This document shows, piece after piece, positions 49,572 to 61,009 of a DNA stretch of 64,000 nucleotides. Position 1 is the first letter of the stretch, and every line of letters starts with the position of its first letter. Location: the NCBI RefSeq assembly GCF_048569485.1, contig NC_134358.1:243410404-243474403 (forward strand), written 5' to 3'. Under the pieces are notes generated by a model. The model was not told the origin of the DNA. It ran no database searches and worked only from the letters and a program-made list of their open reading frames with translations. This stretch comes from Anomaloglossus baeobatrachus. Taxonomy: Eukaryota; Chordata; Amphibia; Anura; Aromobatidae. The translations under genes and the position numbers were made by a program.

Positions 49572-51426
49572 GAGGTCCCCATTGGGGTGACGTGTGTGTG
49601 TGTGGCGCGAGGTCCCCATCGGGGGTGGAGTGTGTGTGGCACGAGGTCCCCATCGGGGGTGGTGTGTGTGTGTGTGTGGGGCACGAGGTCCCCATCGGGG
49701 GTGGAACGTGTGTGTGTGTGTGTGTGGCGCGAGGTCCCCATCGGGGGTGGAGTGTGTGTGTGTGGCACGAGGTCCCCATCGGGGGTGGTGTGTGTGGGTG
49801 GCACGAGGTCCCCATCGGGGGTGGAGTGTGTGTGTGTGGCACGAGGTCCCCATCGGGGGTGGAGTGTGTGTGTGTGGCACGAGGTCCCCATCGGGGGTGG
49901 AGTGTGTGTGTGTGTGTGGCACGAGGTCCCCATCGGGGGTGGAGTGTGTGTGTGTGGCACGAGGTCCCCATCGGGGGTGGAGTGTGTGTGTGTGTGTGGC
50001 ACGAGGTCCCCATCGGGGGTGGAGTGTGTGTGTGGCACGAGGTCCCCATCGGGGGTGGAGTGTGTGTGTGTGTGGCACGAGGTCCCCATCGGGGGTGGAG
50101 TGTGTGTGTGGCACGAGGTCCCCATCGGGGGTGGAGTGTGTGTGTGTGGCACGAGGTCCCCATCGGGGGTGGAGTGTGTGTGTGTGTGTGGCACGAGGTC
50201 CCCATCGGGGGTGGAGTGTGTGTGTGTGGCACGAGGTCCCCATCGGGGGTGGAGTGTGTGTGTGTGTGTGGCACGAGGTCCCCATCGGGGGTGGAGTGTG
50301 TGTGTGGCACGAGGTCCCCATCGGGGGTGGAGTGTGTGTGTGGCACGAGGTCCCCATCGGGGGTGGAGTGTGTGTGTGGCACGAGGTCCCCATCGGGGGT
50401 GGAGTGTGTGTGTGGCACGAGGTCCCCATCGGGGGTGGAGTGTGTGTGTGGCACGAGGTCCCCATCGGGGGTGGAGTGTGTGTGTGTGGCACGAGGTCCC
50501 CATCGGGGGTGGAGTGTGTGTGTGTGGCACGAGGTCCCCATCGGGGGTGGAGTGTGTGTGTGTGGCACGAGGTCCCCATCGGGGGTGGAGTGTGTGTGTG
50601 TGGCACGAGGTCCCCATCGGGGGTGGAGTGTGTGTGTGTGGCACGAGGTCCCCATCGGGGGTGGAGTGTGTGTGTGTGGCACGAGGTCCCCATCGGGGGT
50701 GGAGTGTGTGTGTGTGGCACGAGGTCCCCATCGGGGGTGGAGTGTGTGTGGGTGGCACGAGGTCCCCATCGGGGGTGGTGTGTGTGGGTGGCACGAGGTC
50801 CCCATCGGGGGTGGTGTGTGTGGGTGGCACGAGGTCCCCATCGGGGGTGGTGTGTGTGGGTGGCACGAGGTCCCCATCGGGGGTGGTGTGTGTGGGTGGC
50901 ACGAGGTCCCCATCGGGGGTGGAGTGTGTGTGGGTGGCACGAGGTCCCCATCGGGGGTGGAGTGTGTGTGTGTGGCACGAGGTCCCCATCGGGGGTGGAG
51001 TGTGTGTGTGGCACGAGGTCCCCATCGGGGGTGGAGTGTGTGTGTGTGGCACGAGGTCCCCATCGGGGGTGGAGTGTGTGTGTGTGGCACGAGGTCCCCA
51101 TCGGGGGTGGAGTGTGTGTGTGTGGCACGAGGTCCCCATCGGGGGTGGAGTGTGTGTGTGTGGCACGAGGTCCCCATCGGGGGTGGTGTGTGTGTGTGTG
51201 TGTGTGTGGCACGAGGTCCCCATCGGGGGGGAGTGTGTGTGTGGCACGAGGTCCCCATCGGGGGGGAGTGTGTGTGTGGCACGAGGTCCCCATCGGGGGG
51301 GAGTGTGTGTGTGTGTGTGTGTGTGGCACGAGGTCCCCATCGGGGGGGAGTGTGTGTGTGGCACGAGGTCCCCATCGGGGTGGAGTGTGTGTGTGTGTGT
51401 GTGTGTGGCACGAGGTCCCCATCGGC
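49572..51426. repeat. 39-bp minisatellite array with GT runs, about 47 units
   Basis: Each unit reads GAGGTCCCCATCGGGGGTGG then AGTG and a (TG)n run of variable length and GGCAC. The CCCC and GGGG of the core can form a small hairpin. Unit length varies with the TG run. Units lacking the TGG step are clustered at the right end (51,200-51,370), which suggests polar turnover. Stop codons are absent in several frames on both strands, so five frames stay open over 600 codons each. This is an effect of the repeat. Confidence 0.95.
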
Positions 51427-51657
51427 ATCACAATTTGTCCTGGAAGAGGTGCAGGTTTTTTGTGGCTTTTTCTAATGTAATAGAAAGTTTAATATTTCCC
51501 AATATAAAAGGTGCAGAGACCCAGCCCCACTGCTGTGATTGCCCCTCTTCATTCTATGGGAATTCTGCACCCCATGTAGCTGGGCACAGTAGCCACCTCT
51601 GGAGACTGATGTAACAGGCCAAAATATATCCAGAGTCCAGACTATACCAGGAGTTAA

Positions 51658-52200
51658 AGGGAACCTGTCACCAGATATGGGGTGTATAAGCTGTGGCCAC
51701 CACCACCGGGCTCTTATATACAGCATTCTAACATGCTGTATATAAGAGCCCAGGCCGCTGTGTAGAACATAAAAATGATTTTATAATACCATATTATAAT
51801 ATTTATAATACTTTCAGCCATCTTTGTCCTTCTTCTGAAGCCTGGGTGCATGAGGAGTCCTATGTCATCCACACAGGCCAGCATGGAGTTCCTGCACAGG
51901 CACACTACAATACTTTGATGCCTTGCTCGGGGCAGATCAGTGCGCCTGCACAGGACCTCTATGCTGGCATGTGTGCATGATGTAGGGCCCGTCATGCACC
52001 CAGGCTTCAGAAGAAGGAGGACAAAGATGGCCGAAAGAGGAGGCGCCGGTAACGGAGACACCTATCCGACCAGTCTGCTCTGCCCGTTTAGGTGGGTATT
52101 GTAAAGTGTTTATGTTCTACCCCCGGCCTGGACTCTTATATACAGCATGTTAGAATGGTGGCCGCAGCTTATAGGCTCGAAATCTGGTGACCGGTTCCCT
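51658..52200. mobile_element. TTA/TTAA-flanked MITE (AGGGAACC family)
   Basis: The ends AGGGAACCTGTCACCAG and inverse right AGGGAACCGGTCACCAG are paired, with TTAA on the left and a TTA shared with the next element on the right (52201-52203). The centre has an inverted TTATATACAGCATTCTAACA-type pair. Confidence 0.7.
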
Positions 52201-52203
52201 TTA

Positions 52204-54371
52204 GGCTATGTGCGCACTAGAGCTTTTTACCTGCGGATTTACCCGCGGATTTGCCCCGGAAATTTCTTGAGAAATGTCTGCAATCTTTGTGCAGACATTT
52301 CCCATGAAATTCAATGAGAAAAAAAAATAGCTGTGCGCACTGTGCGGATTTTTCTCAAGAAAATTTCTTGAGAAAATTTTCTCGAGAAACTTTCTTGAGA
52401 AAATGTGCATGTCCATTAATTTTCGCAGGTACCGGGGGTATTCCGGGGGTATTCCGCAGGTAGCAATGATGTGCGGTATACCCCCGGAATAGCCGCGAAT
52501 TACCTGCGGGAATGATCATCGCTGCCTGCGGTTTTGCAGGAAGCGATGTCATTATGTCAGGAAGAGGAAGCGGAGCAGACGTCACACTCCCTGGACGCCG
52601 CACAGAAGCACTTCCGTGCGACCTCCAGGTGCCAGTCTGTGTCCTGCTCCGGCCTCGCGGCTGCCTGCACTGCAGGGTGTCAGTGTGTGCCCGCAGTGTC
52701 AGCAGCCTGTCACGCTGCAGCGCAGGCAGACACTGACACAGGCAGACACTGACATCCTGCAGTGTTGGGAGCCGCGGGGATGACGATCGCTGCTGTCAGG
52801 AGGTGAGATCATTACCTGCTGTGACGATCTCCTGCCTCCTGACGTCAGCGCTGTCACTGCTGTCTATGCCCGTCTCACGAGCGGCCCGAGACTGTCACTA
52901 GCGGTGACGTCACGGGCTCTCGCGATACTTCTGACAACGCAGTCAGTGACAGCGCTGACGTCAGCAGTACAGGAGATGATCACAGAAGGTAATGATCTCA
53001 TCTATGCTCCTGATGGCAGCGCTCGTCATCCCCTGCAGTGACCTGGGCTGACCTATTGATGTTAGCTCAGGTCACTGCACAGCTCTCCCAGCCAATGGGG
53101 AACATTCTGTTCTTCATTGACTGGGACAGCGACTTTGGTATGGATCGCCGTGGGACCCCCCCCCCCCCCTATTGGATTACGCCGGACGTGGATTGATTGT
53201 TCTTTTCAATAAATTGGTTAAAGAGGCTATGTGGGGAGTGTTTTTTCAAATAAAACTTTTTTTGTTGTCTATTTTTTAATTACTACTGACTGGGTTGGTG
53301 ATGTCGGGTATCTGATAGACGCCTGACCTCACCAACCCCAGGGCTTGATGCCAGGTGACATTACACATCTGGCATCAACCCCATATATTACCCCGTTTGC
53401 CAACGCACCAGGGCGCGGGATGAGCTGGGGCAAAGCGCCAGGATTGGCACGTCTAATGGATGTGCCACTTCTGGGGCGGCTGCGGCCTGCTATTTTTAGG
53501 CTGGGGAGTGTCCAATAACAGTGGACCTCCCTAGTCTGAGAATATCAGACCCCAGCTGTCCGCTTTACCTTGGCTGGTGATCCAATATGGGGGGGGGACC
53601 GCACGTTTTTTGTTTTAAATTATTTATATAATTTAAAGTAACAGCGTGGGGTGCCCACTCTTTTGGATTATCAGCCAAGGTGAAGCTGCCAGCGGTGGTC
53701 TGCAGGCTGCAGCCGTCTGCTTTACCCAAGCTGGCTACAAAATATGGGGGGACCTCACGTCGTTTTTTTTAAATTTATTTATTTTATGGCTAAATACAAG
53801 GCTAAGCACCCTTTAGTGCCACATGAAAGTCACTAAAGGGTGCCAGCTTAGAAAATGCAGGGAGGTGGAACATTATATAGGTTTTTCTCATCTATCTATC
53901 TATCTATCCCTCTATCCCTCTATCTATCTATCTATCCATCTATCTATCCATCTATCCCTCTATCTATCTATCCATCTATCCCTCTATCTATCTATCTATT
54001 CATCTATCCATCTATCCCTCTATCTATCTATCTATTCATCTATTCATCTATCTATCTATCCCTCTATCCCTCTATCTATCTATCTATCCATCTATCTATC
54101 TATCCATCTATCCCTCTATCTATCTATCCATCTATCCCTCTATCTATCTATCTATTCATCTATCCATCTTTCCCTCTATCCATTATCTGTCTATCGATTA
54201 TCTTTATTATTTATTGCAGGGACAAACCTGCGGTAAATCCGCGGTAAATCCGCGGCAAATCCGCATGCGTTTTTGCCGCGGATTTTTCCGCAGGTGCGGA
54301 AATCTTCCACTCCCAGAAGTTTCTCAAGAAATTTTCTTGAGAAAATTCACATTTCTAGTGCGCACATAGCC
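52204..54371. mobile_element. 2.17-kb TTA-flanked element of the GGCTATGTGCGCAC family
   Basis: The ends GGCTATGTGCGCACTAG match in inverse on the right, with TTA at 52201 and 54372. Near both ends lie palindromes TTTCTTGAGAAA and TTCTCGAGAA. The interior holds GC-rich stretches (52,560-53,060), the shared module (53,200-53,800) and a TATC microsatellite. No transposase frame was found, so the element is non-autonomous. Confidence 0.7.
53889..54190. repeat. TATC/CATC microsatellite inside the 52.2-kb element
   Basis: About 300 bp of (CTAT)n with regular CATC and CCTC variants. It gives open frames such as YLSIYPSI that are not genes. Confidence 0.9.
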
Positions 54372-54374
54372 TTA

Positions 54375-54717
54375 AAGTGGCCCAGGCTGGATTATACCCC
54401 GGCTATATTTAGGCCTAGTCCATTTTATACCCCCTCATGCCAGATTATACCCCCCTTGATATCAGCAGCATTGAGTGATGTACACAAGAATAACTTATCA
54501 ACCTCTTATTGGGGTGCCGGTATGTGCGGTTAGTTATGTGAGAAGATACCGGTAACTGACCCCAATCTTAATGTTCTGATCACACAGACTTTTATGACGT
54601 GAACCAGAAAAACTTCAATCAGTAAAAATCTAAACTTCCACAAAGATACAATGAGGTAAAGCATCCTGCGCACTTCTCACTAGTTACACATTAAAGTAAA
54701 GGCACAAATCTAGAATG
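54375..54717. other. Unassigned sequence
   Basis: No supported gene. The phrase ACTTCCACAAAGATA at about 54,633 recurs at 55,599 on the far side of the hAT-like insertion. Confidence 0.4.
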
Positions 54718-54725
54718 TTCTAATG

Positions 54726-55391
54726 CAGGGGTCTCAAACTCGGCTGGGTATATGGGCCGCATAGAGGAAATAAAATAATTTGGGGGGCCGCATTCTTTGC
54801 AGGACAAAGTGACATTCTTATTGTTTTTGGGGGTTTTTTTGTTTGGTTTTTTTTTTTTACACACCTTTTAGATCACTGATTTTGAAGATTTGTGGCTATA
54901 ACTTACCGATCGCTCTCCTCAGCTTCCACAGACTCCGTAGTGAAGCTGAGGGGAGTGGTCTCCGGCCCCAGATTCACAGTGATTGGAGAGATCGGTCACA
55001 AGGCCGGTCTCTCCAATCAGAGCTGGGGGCGGGTGAAAGAGGTCACCCAGCTCCAGCCAATGATCGGGGCTATAGCTGCACTGATCATGGCTGGATTTCA
55101 ATGTTTGAGACATTTTCAATGGTTGAAACATTACAGTGGCTGTGATTGGCTGAGTGGCGTTCATCAGCCAATCGCAGCCTCCTTAGGTCCGGGGAGGAGA
55201 CACCATCTCTCCTGAGGTCAGGCAGAGGGCCCCTCCTCCCCGAATCTAAGGTATTTGCAAAGCGATCGCAGCCACCGGGCCTCGGGCTGCGATTTCGGCA
55301 TGACGTACTGGGTATGTCATGGGTCCTTAAGTACCAGGGAGCCATGACGTACCCAGTACGTCATAGGTCGCTAAGGGGTTAACGTGCCATC

Positions 55392-55426
<35 letters not shown>

Positions 55427-55552
55427 GACTTATGTCAGATGAATGTTTTGCCGGCGCTCTGCCATAAAGCGCAGACAGTCGCTGCGGCCTCTGCACCGGC
55501 CGCGATAGTCAAAAGAGGCACGGGCCTGCGGACCACGTGTTTGAGACCTCTG
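54726..55552. mobile_element. hAT-like element with 8-bp duplication
   Basis: The TIRs CAGGGGTCTCAAACTCG and CAGAGGTCTCAAACACG face each other. The 8-bp flanks TTCTAATG (54718-54725) and TTCTAACC (55553-55560) agree at six positions. It includes a (CA)n run at 55,395-55,423 and a hairpin around ATGACGTACCCAGTACGTCA (about 55,342). No transposase. Confidence 0.75.
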
Positions 55553-55708
55553 TTCTAACCAAACTGTAATGTAATAGTCAACTGTAAAAATATTAGACTT
55601 CCACAAAGATATGAGGTAAAAAGCACTTATCCTGATGGACAGCAGTGTAATCAGTAAACGTCAGCTCGTTCACAAGGGCTCGTAAAGTAGAGTGGTATAG
55701 ATGGCCAT

Positions 55709-56580
55709 GGGCTGGTTTCAGATGTCCGTGTTTCAGGTATGTGTGACATCCGTTTTGAACACGGATGTCACACATACCCATGTTATGTTATGCTGCTAAT
55801 CACACGGTCGTGTTTTCACACGGACCATGTACTGTATGACCCCTCGTGGCCCCGCACGCACACACGCAGCCATGTCCGTTTTTTCTCCGGCAGCACAGGT
55901 GTCACACGGATCGCACACTGATGTGATCTGTTTGACATCAGTGTAACATGTACTGGAAAAAACACGGGTCTTTTAAATAAAAAGATTTCTATATTCACCT
56001 GTATCCAGCGATGCGGTCTCCTGCTCCTGACCGCTGCTTATTATACTCACTGAATATTCACTGCACTGAGGAGCTGTGTGTGTGTGTGTGTGTGTGTGTG
56101 TTTACCTGGAAGGCGGAGCATCACGGGGACAGAATCACAGATGAGTATTCAGCAAGCAGTGTCCGTGCAGTGACGTCCAGGAGGTCATCAGAGTTCCCAA
56201 TGAACTCTGATGCACCCGCTGTAGCATGGGTGTCGCCGGGCTGTCATCAGAGTTCATTGGGAACTCCAATAACCTCCTGGACGTCACTGCACACACACTA
56301 CTTGCTGAATACTCACAGGCCCCAGCGATGCTGTCGCCGCAATGCTCCGGCTTCCAGCTCCTCAGTGCGGTGAATAATCAATGAATATAATGAGCGGGGG
56401 TCAGAAGCAGGAGGCAGCAGAGTCGAAGACAACACCGCTGGATACAGGGGAATATAGAAAATCTTTTTATTTCAAAGACTTGTGTTTTCTCCGATACGTG
56501 TCACACGTATGCAAACACAAATGTCACACGTATGACATGCGCGTGACAATAACCATGCGTGTGGCTTGTACCTGATTAAA
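55709..56580. mobile_element. MITE of the CACACGTCC family, end uncertain
   Basis: GGCTGGTTTCAGATGTCCGTG on the left and repeated GTGTCACACGTATG motifs near the right resemble the 44,144 element. The interior holds a (TG)n run (56,080-56,102) and a hairpin (56,170-56,300: AGTGACGTCCAGGAGGT and its inverse). The right border was not fixed. Confidence 0.5.
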
Positions 56581-56671
56581 CACAGACTTCTGAAGCTGAG
56601 CTGAGCTGTGTCCCTGGTTCTAACATTAGTGGTGACATTCGCCAAGTTATCAAAAGAAATTAATCAGCCTA

Positions 56672-58330
56672 CAGTCCCTGACAAAGTTCTGTCGCTTACC
56701 CATGTTATGTAAATAATAGCTTATAACCTGACTTTAAATTCATCCTTTGGTTTCATAAATTTCTCTTTTGAAAGCTGAAACCCTGCCGAATTTGGTTTAG
56801 GTTATGAAAATAAAGTTGCTGCAAAGCTGAAATATTGATCATTTAATGAACACAGAAAGGTCAGATTTTGGCAAGACAAAAGTTTTGTTGCCTTGTCATA
56901 TAATGCACCCGATCCTAGTTTACATCCTCACCTTTGCTCATTAAATGATCGGTTAGTTAGTGAGTGTGTATAAAAAGAAACCCAGCACCCCAGACCTTCA
57001 CTTGAACTGCAACTTGACCTCTGACAACATGCCAAAAATCCACCCTTCTACCAAAGCCTTGATTATCAAGAGGCTGAAGACCAGATCCACTGCAGAGGTG
57101 GCTGGCGCCCTTAATGTGTTTCAGCGTCAAGTACAAAGAAATATAAAAAGATTTGAAGAGACTGGAGATGTTTTTGACGAGCCCAGGTCCGGCAGACACC
57201 GCAAGACAACTGCTCAGGAGGAACGTTTGTTGGTTAGAAAATCCAAAGGCAGCCCCTCTTCCACTGCAGCAGAGCTCCAAAAGGCCTGGTCACCTCAAGA
57301 CCCTGTCTCAACTAGAACAGTTTGTAGGATTCTGTCTCGAAATTGCCTCCATGGTAGAATCAGTGCCCAGAAGCCAGCACTAAACAAAAGGCAATTAAAA
57401 AAACGTGTGGCATTTGCCAAGTGCCACAGTCTGCTAAACAGATGGACACTGGAAAAGTGGCAGAAGGTGGATTTCTCTGATGAATCTTCAGTTGAATTAC
57501 ACCACAGCTGCTGCAAATACTGCAGGAGACCTACTGGAGCCTGTATGGATCCAGAAAACAGTTAACTTTGGTGGTGGAAAGATTATGGTTGGGGGTTACA
57601 TTCAGTATGTGGGTGTGCAAAACATTTGCAAGGTGGAAGGCAATATCAATATCCTAAAATATGAAGAAGTATTAGCTACCTCTTACATTCCCAATCATGA
57701 AAGGGGTCAAAGTCTACAGCAGGATGGTGCTCCATCTCATCCATCCATCTCTACAACAAAGTTCATCCTGGCAAAAAAGACCAAGGTGCTCAAGAACTGG
57801 CCAGCCCAGTCATCAGACATGAACATCATTGAGCATATTTGGGGTAGGATGAAAGAGGAAGCTTGGAAGACAAAACCAAAGAATCTAGATGAACTCTGGG
57901 AGGCATGTAAGACTGCATTCTTTGCTATTCCTGATGACTTCATCAATAAATTGTATGAATCATTGTTGAATCGCATGGATGCAGTCCTTCAAGGTCAGGG
58001 AAGTCATACAAAATATTAAATATGGTTCTAATAGCACCACAACTTCATTCACCAATGTTATGCAACAAATCTTTGTATTAGAAGTTAATTATTTGGTTGA
58101 ATTTCACATTACTTTCTGTGGGCGACAAAACTTTTGTCTTGCCAAAATCTGACCTTTCCGTGTTCATTAAATGATCAATATTTCAGCTTTGCAGCAACAT
58201 TATTTTCATAACCTAAACCAAATTTGGGAGGGTTTCAGCTTTCTATGAAACCAATGGATGAATTTAAAGTCAGGCTATAAGCTTTTATTTACATAACATG
58301 GATAAGTGACAGAACTTCTGTCAGGGAGTG
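56672..58330 (+). mobile_element. Nearly whole Tc1-like transposon, second family
   Basis: 1.66-kb element between TA duplications (56670 and 58331) with TIRs starting CAGTCCCTGACA and, inverted, CACTCCCTGACA. The terminal repeats extend over about 200 bp with a second internal inverted block (GCAAGACAAAAGTTTTG). Fragments of the same family lie at 36.1 and 37.1 kb. Confidence 0.9.
57029..58019 (+). pseudogene. Tc1-like transposase with a frameshift
   Basis: A cut-and-paste transposase. The chosen start is ATG at 57029 (MPKIHPSTKALII). The first frame shows a helix-turn-helix region (STAEVAGALNVFQRQVQR) and the first catalytic block (KVDFSDESSVEL). A small deletion with frameshift near 57,550 shifts the reading to the frame that ends at 58,017. 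That frame has FGGGKIMVGGY, the second acid in SLQQDGAPSHPS and the third in IIEHIWGRM, consistent with a DD34E triad. One family-typical tryptophan (MVWGY) reads glycine here. Family members are about 340 residues, and the two frames together cover nearly all of that. Confidence 0.85.
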
Positions 58331-58332
58331 TA

Positions 58333-58552
58333 CTCCTTATTAGACTCTTATTGGGCCGCGGTGCATGGAAATCCAGGCTGGTTCCTGACTGCATTGCTAA
58401 TCCACTCCATAGGTGAAAAATATCTAGCGCACACACAAACCTTGAAGAACAGTATATGTATAAAAACATACCTTTCAATTATGCCATATAAAAAGCCAGA
58501 TGAATGGCAGACGATTCTATGTGTTAATTTTAAAATCCAAAAAGCCTCATGC
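58333..58552. other. Unassigned sequence
   Basis: No supported feature. Confidence 0.4.
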
Positions 58553-58556
58553 TTAA

Positions 58557-58924
58557 ACGAAATCTGTGACCAGGATTTTGCAATGTAAGCTAAGGACAAC
58601 AAGCTGCGAGGGTTAATAAAGTACACATCTGTTGCTCTTACCTGAGTCTTTGCTATTGGTCAAGGGTTTATTGCTCTGTGATTTAACATTCTTGTGACTC
58701 AGTTTGCCAAGCTCCCTGCTTTGATTGACATGTCAGTAAATGCACAAGCTAGAGAGCCTGGTGTTGGCGAGGACAGCTCCCAGCTCTGCTACACTGAATT
58801 CTGAGATAAAGTCAGAACAGCTGCACACAGTGATCTGAGATAAAGGTAGTTAGTCTCAGAATGTCTTTGCCTACATCATGCTGCTCTCGGGTGATGTAGC
58901 AAAAACCTGGTGACAGATTCCTTT
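58557..58924. mobile_element. Hairpin MITE related to the AGGGAACC family
   Basis: GAAATCTGTGACCAGG on the left faces CCTGGTGACAGATTCC on the right, and TTAA lies at the left edge. Inner CTACATCATG and GGTGATGTAG repeats also pair. Confidence 0.5.
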
Positions 58925-58929
58925 TGAGT

Positions 58930-59519
58930 AGTAGTTTCTTCCAGTCTCCCCCTCTCCCCCTCTAGATGGCTTGACCATGTGGCATTTGGGGTGCAGCGGG
59001 AAGCTCCCCAAAACTGCAATACGTAGCTATTCATAAAAACACAGACACACACCACAAATAAAGCTCTATGCTAAACCACCCTGAATGATACTGATTTTCC
59101 AGCTAAAGACACGTTTGAAGAATGGAGCCACCAGAACACTGATCCCTAAGACTAGGAGGAGCCCTGGACAGTTTAATTGCATATTAGGCTATATGCAACC
59201 CTTTTTTTTTTTTTTTTTTAATTTTCCTCCTATTTGTCTGTTCTGTATCTAGAAACAAACTCAATCATATAACAAAATTGGTTTGGTTACGTTGCTGGTG
59301 CAATCGGGAGCAGAGGGTCTTCATTGATTTATAATGGGCTAAATTTGGGTTCAGTTATTTTTCTTTTTTAGAACGGGAGAAAAAGTGCATTTAGAGCAGA
59401 TGAAAAGACAGACCCCATAACAATCAGTGGGGTCCGTCTGCTTCTGCTTGTATCAGTTTAGGGTGTTGACAATTCTGTTTATTTTTAAAGTGTAACGCAG
59501 ATGTGACCATAGCCTAATG
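58930..59519. other. Unassigned intronic or intergenic sequence
   Basis: A poly-T tract at 59,203-59,219 is the only notable feature. Confidence 0.4.
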
Positions 59520-59522
59520 TAA

Positions 59523-60304
59523 GGCTGCTTTCACACTACGTTTTTTTTAACATGCGTCATGTACGTTTTTTTTAACGCAAAAACGGATCTGGTGCAAATG
59601 CGTTTTCAATGCATTTACAATGGACTCGCGTCAACATGCGTTTGCGTGCGGTATAGTGAGGATCCAGTGACTTGCAGTTTAACTTTTTTCAAAAACGCTA
59701 CTTGTAGCGTTTTTGAGCTGCGTCCAAATACTGTTTTTCACTGGATCCTGACTATACTGCACGCAAACTCATGTGAACGCTGGCATGCTGATAGACAGGA
59801 TCCTGCTTGCTCTACTGAGCATGCCCAGAAACCAGCCTGGCGTGATCAGTCTCTCTCTCCCCCTCCTTCTCTCCCCCTCCCAAGAGCGGCGGACGCTCGT
59901 AAGTTAAAGTTAAATATCGGGTAACCAAGCTAAGCGCTTCGCTTAGTTACCCAATGTTTACCTTAGTTACGTGTGCAGGGAGCAGAAAGCCCGGCTCCTA
60001 GCAGCTACGGACGCTCGTAACCAAGGTAAATATCGGGTATCCAAGAAAAGCACTTCGCTTAGTTACCCGATGTTTACCTTGGTTACCAGCGTCTGCAGCT
60101 GTCAGATGCCGGCTCCCAGTCTCACGTTCAGTTCCCCTCACTCCCGATCACATGACTTCAATGCCCGCCCATAAACTTCAAGTGACAGGATCCTACAAAA
60201 TAACACATGGGTTTGCATGTGTTTTTCTTTGTAAAAACAGGATCCACTTTTACAGCAAAAAAAGTTCATGACGCATGTTAAAAAAACGTAGTGTGAAAGC
60301 AGCC
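59523..60304. mobile_element. TAA-flanked MITE just before the SLC35B3 exon
   Basis: The TIRs GGCTGCTTTCACACTACG are perfect inverts, with TAA at 59520-59522 and 60305-60307. The interior contains two copies of the module GGTAACCAAG with GTTACCCGATGTTTACC (59,915-60,085). Its right end is only 106 bp from the exon start, so it replaced the deeper part of the intron next to the acceptor. Confidence 0.8.
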
Positions 60305-60410
60305 TAACACTGCACCCTATGAATTCCCAAACGTTGTGTATGCTTTTAACAAATTGTGACCGTTTTTTACATGTTTTTAACAAAAATATATTTTGTTTGG
60401 TTCATTTTAG

Positions 60411-60666
60411 TGACTCTAATGGTGAAGAGAAGCAGTCGGACGATCCAGTCACCCAACCTGTCAGTATGGATCTGAAGTACAGCAACGCAAGGAAGTATAT
60501 ATCCATCAGTATTCCTTCAAAGACGGACGCAATGTCTCCTCACATCAAGTCTGTGGATGACATCCGGGTGCTTGGCATCAATCTCAGCCAGTTCCAGAAG
60601 CCTGTGCAGTTTTTTATCTGTGTTACCGGAGTTTTCGTATTTTATTTAATATATGGATATTTGCAG
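60411..60666 (+). CDS. SLC35B3: Internal exon of SLC35B3-like PAPS transporter
   Basis: This exon encodes the N-terminal cytosolic tail and the start of the first membrane helix of a nucleotide-sugar-type carrier that moves the sulfate donor PAPS from cytosol into the Golgi. I recognise it from the segments SPHIKSVDD and FYLIYGYLQ, which match my memory of vertebrate SLC35B3. The exon follows a pyrimidine-rich tract ending in AG at 60409-60410 and stops before GTAACA at 60667. It starts with one base completing an upstream codon and then reads 85 codons without a stop, ending in phase 0. The last 20 or so residues are hydrophobic (FFICVTGVFVFYLIYGYL). An in-frame ATG at 60466 (MDLKYSN) could be an alternative start, since human SLC35B3 has an internal MDLKF at the same place. 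Neither the preceding nor the following exon could be found here, so the rest of the gene lies in unrecognised sequence or past 64 kb. Confidence 0.9.
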
Positions 60667-61009
60667 GTAACATTTTGTCAACATAATTCTTAGATCTGCT
60701 TTTAGATTTCAATATGTCTTAGTCTTAAAAGTTGTCAATATATTTATATTGCTGTATCTTGGAGGATCATTTCAGTGAGTATGGGGTTAATAGACTACCC
60801 AAAATACTCAAGCTTTGTGGAACGTTTTTTTTAATGCCCGTAGTTACATTATAGGGTTTAAAGGGAAAAGCTGTTTTAGATTTGTGTGGCCACATAGAAT
60901 GATTTTACCAGTGTAATCCTACATGTATGCAAGAGGCATCACAACAGCAATATATAATATACAAATCTAAAATGGGTAATTGGTGTAAACGTAGTAAAAT
61001 ATTTGCACA

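Noticed and set aside
49572-51426. CRISPR-like pattern of constant core and variable spacing
   Set aside because: The spacers are only variable (TG)n runs and the organism is a vertebrate. This is a minisatellite.
49454-51614. Five open frames above 600 codons on both strands
   Set aside because: They are all readings of the 39-bp minisatellite, which has no stop codons in several frames.
52340-52410. Heat-shock element cluster
   Set aside because: TTC and GAA are four bases apart rather than two, so the motif is a TTCTTGAGAA palindrome and not an HSE.
53823-54247. Tyr/Ser/Ile-rich 130-codon frames
   Set aside because: Translation of a TATC microsatellite.
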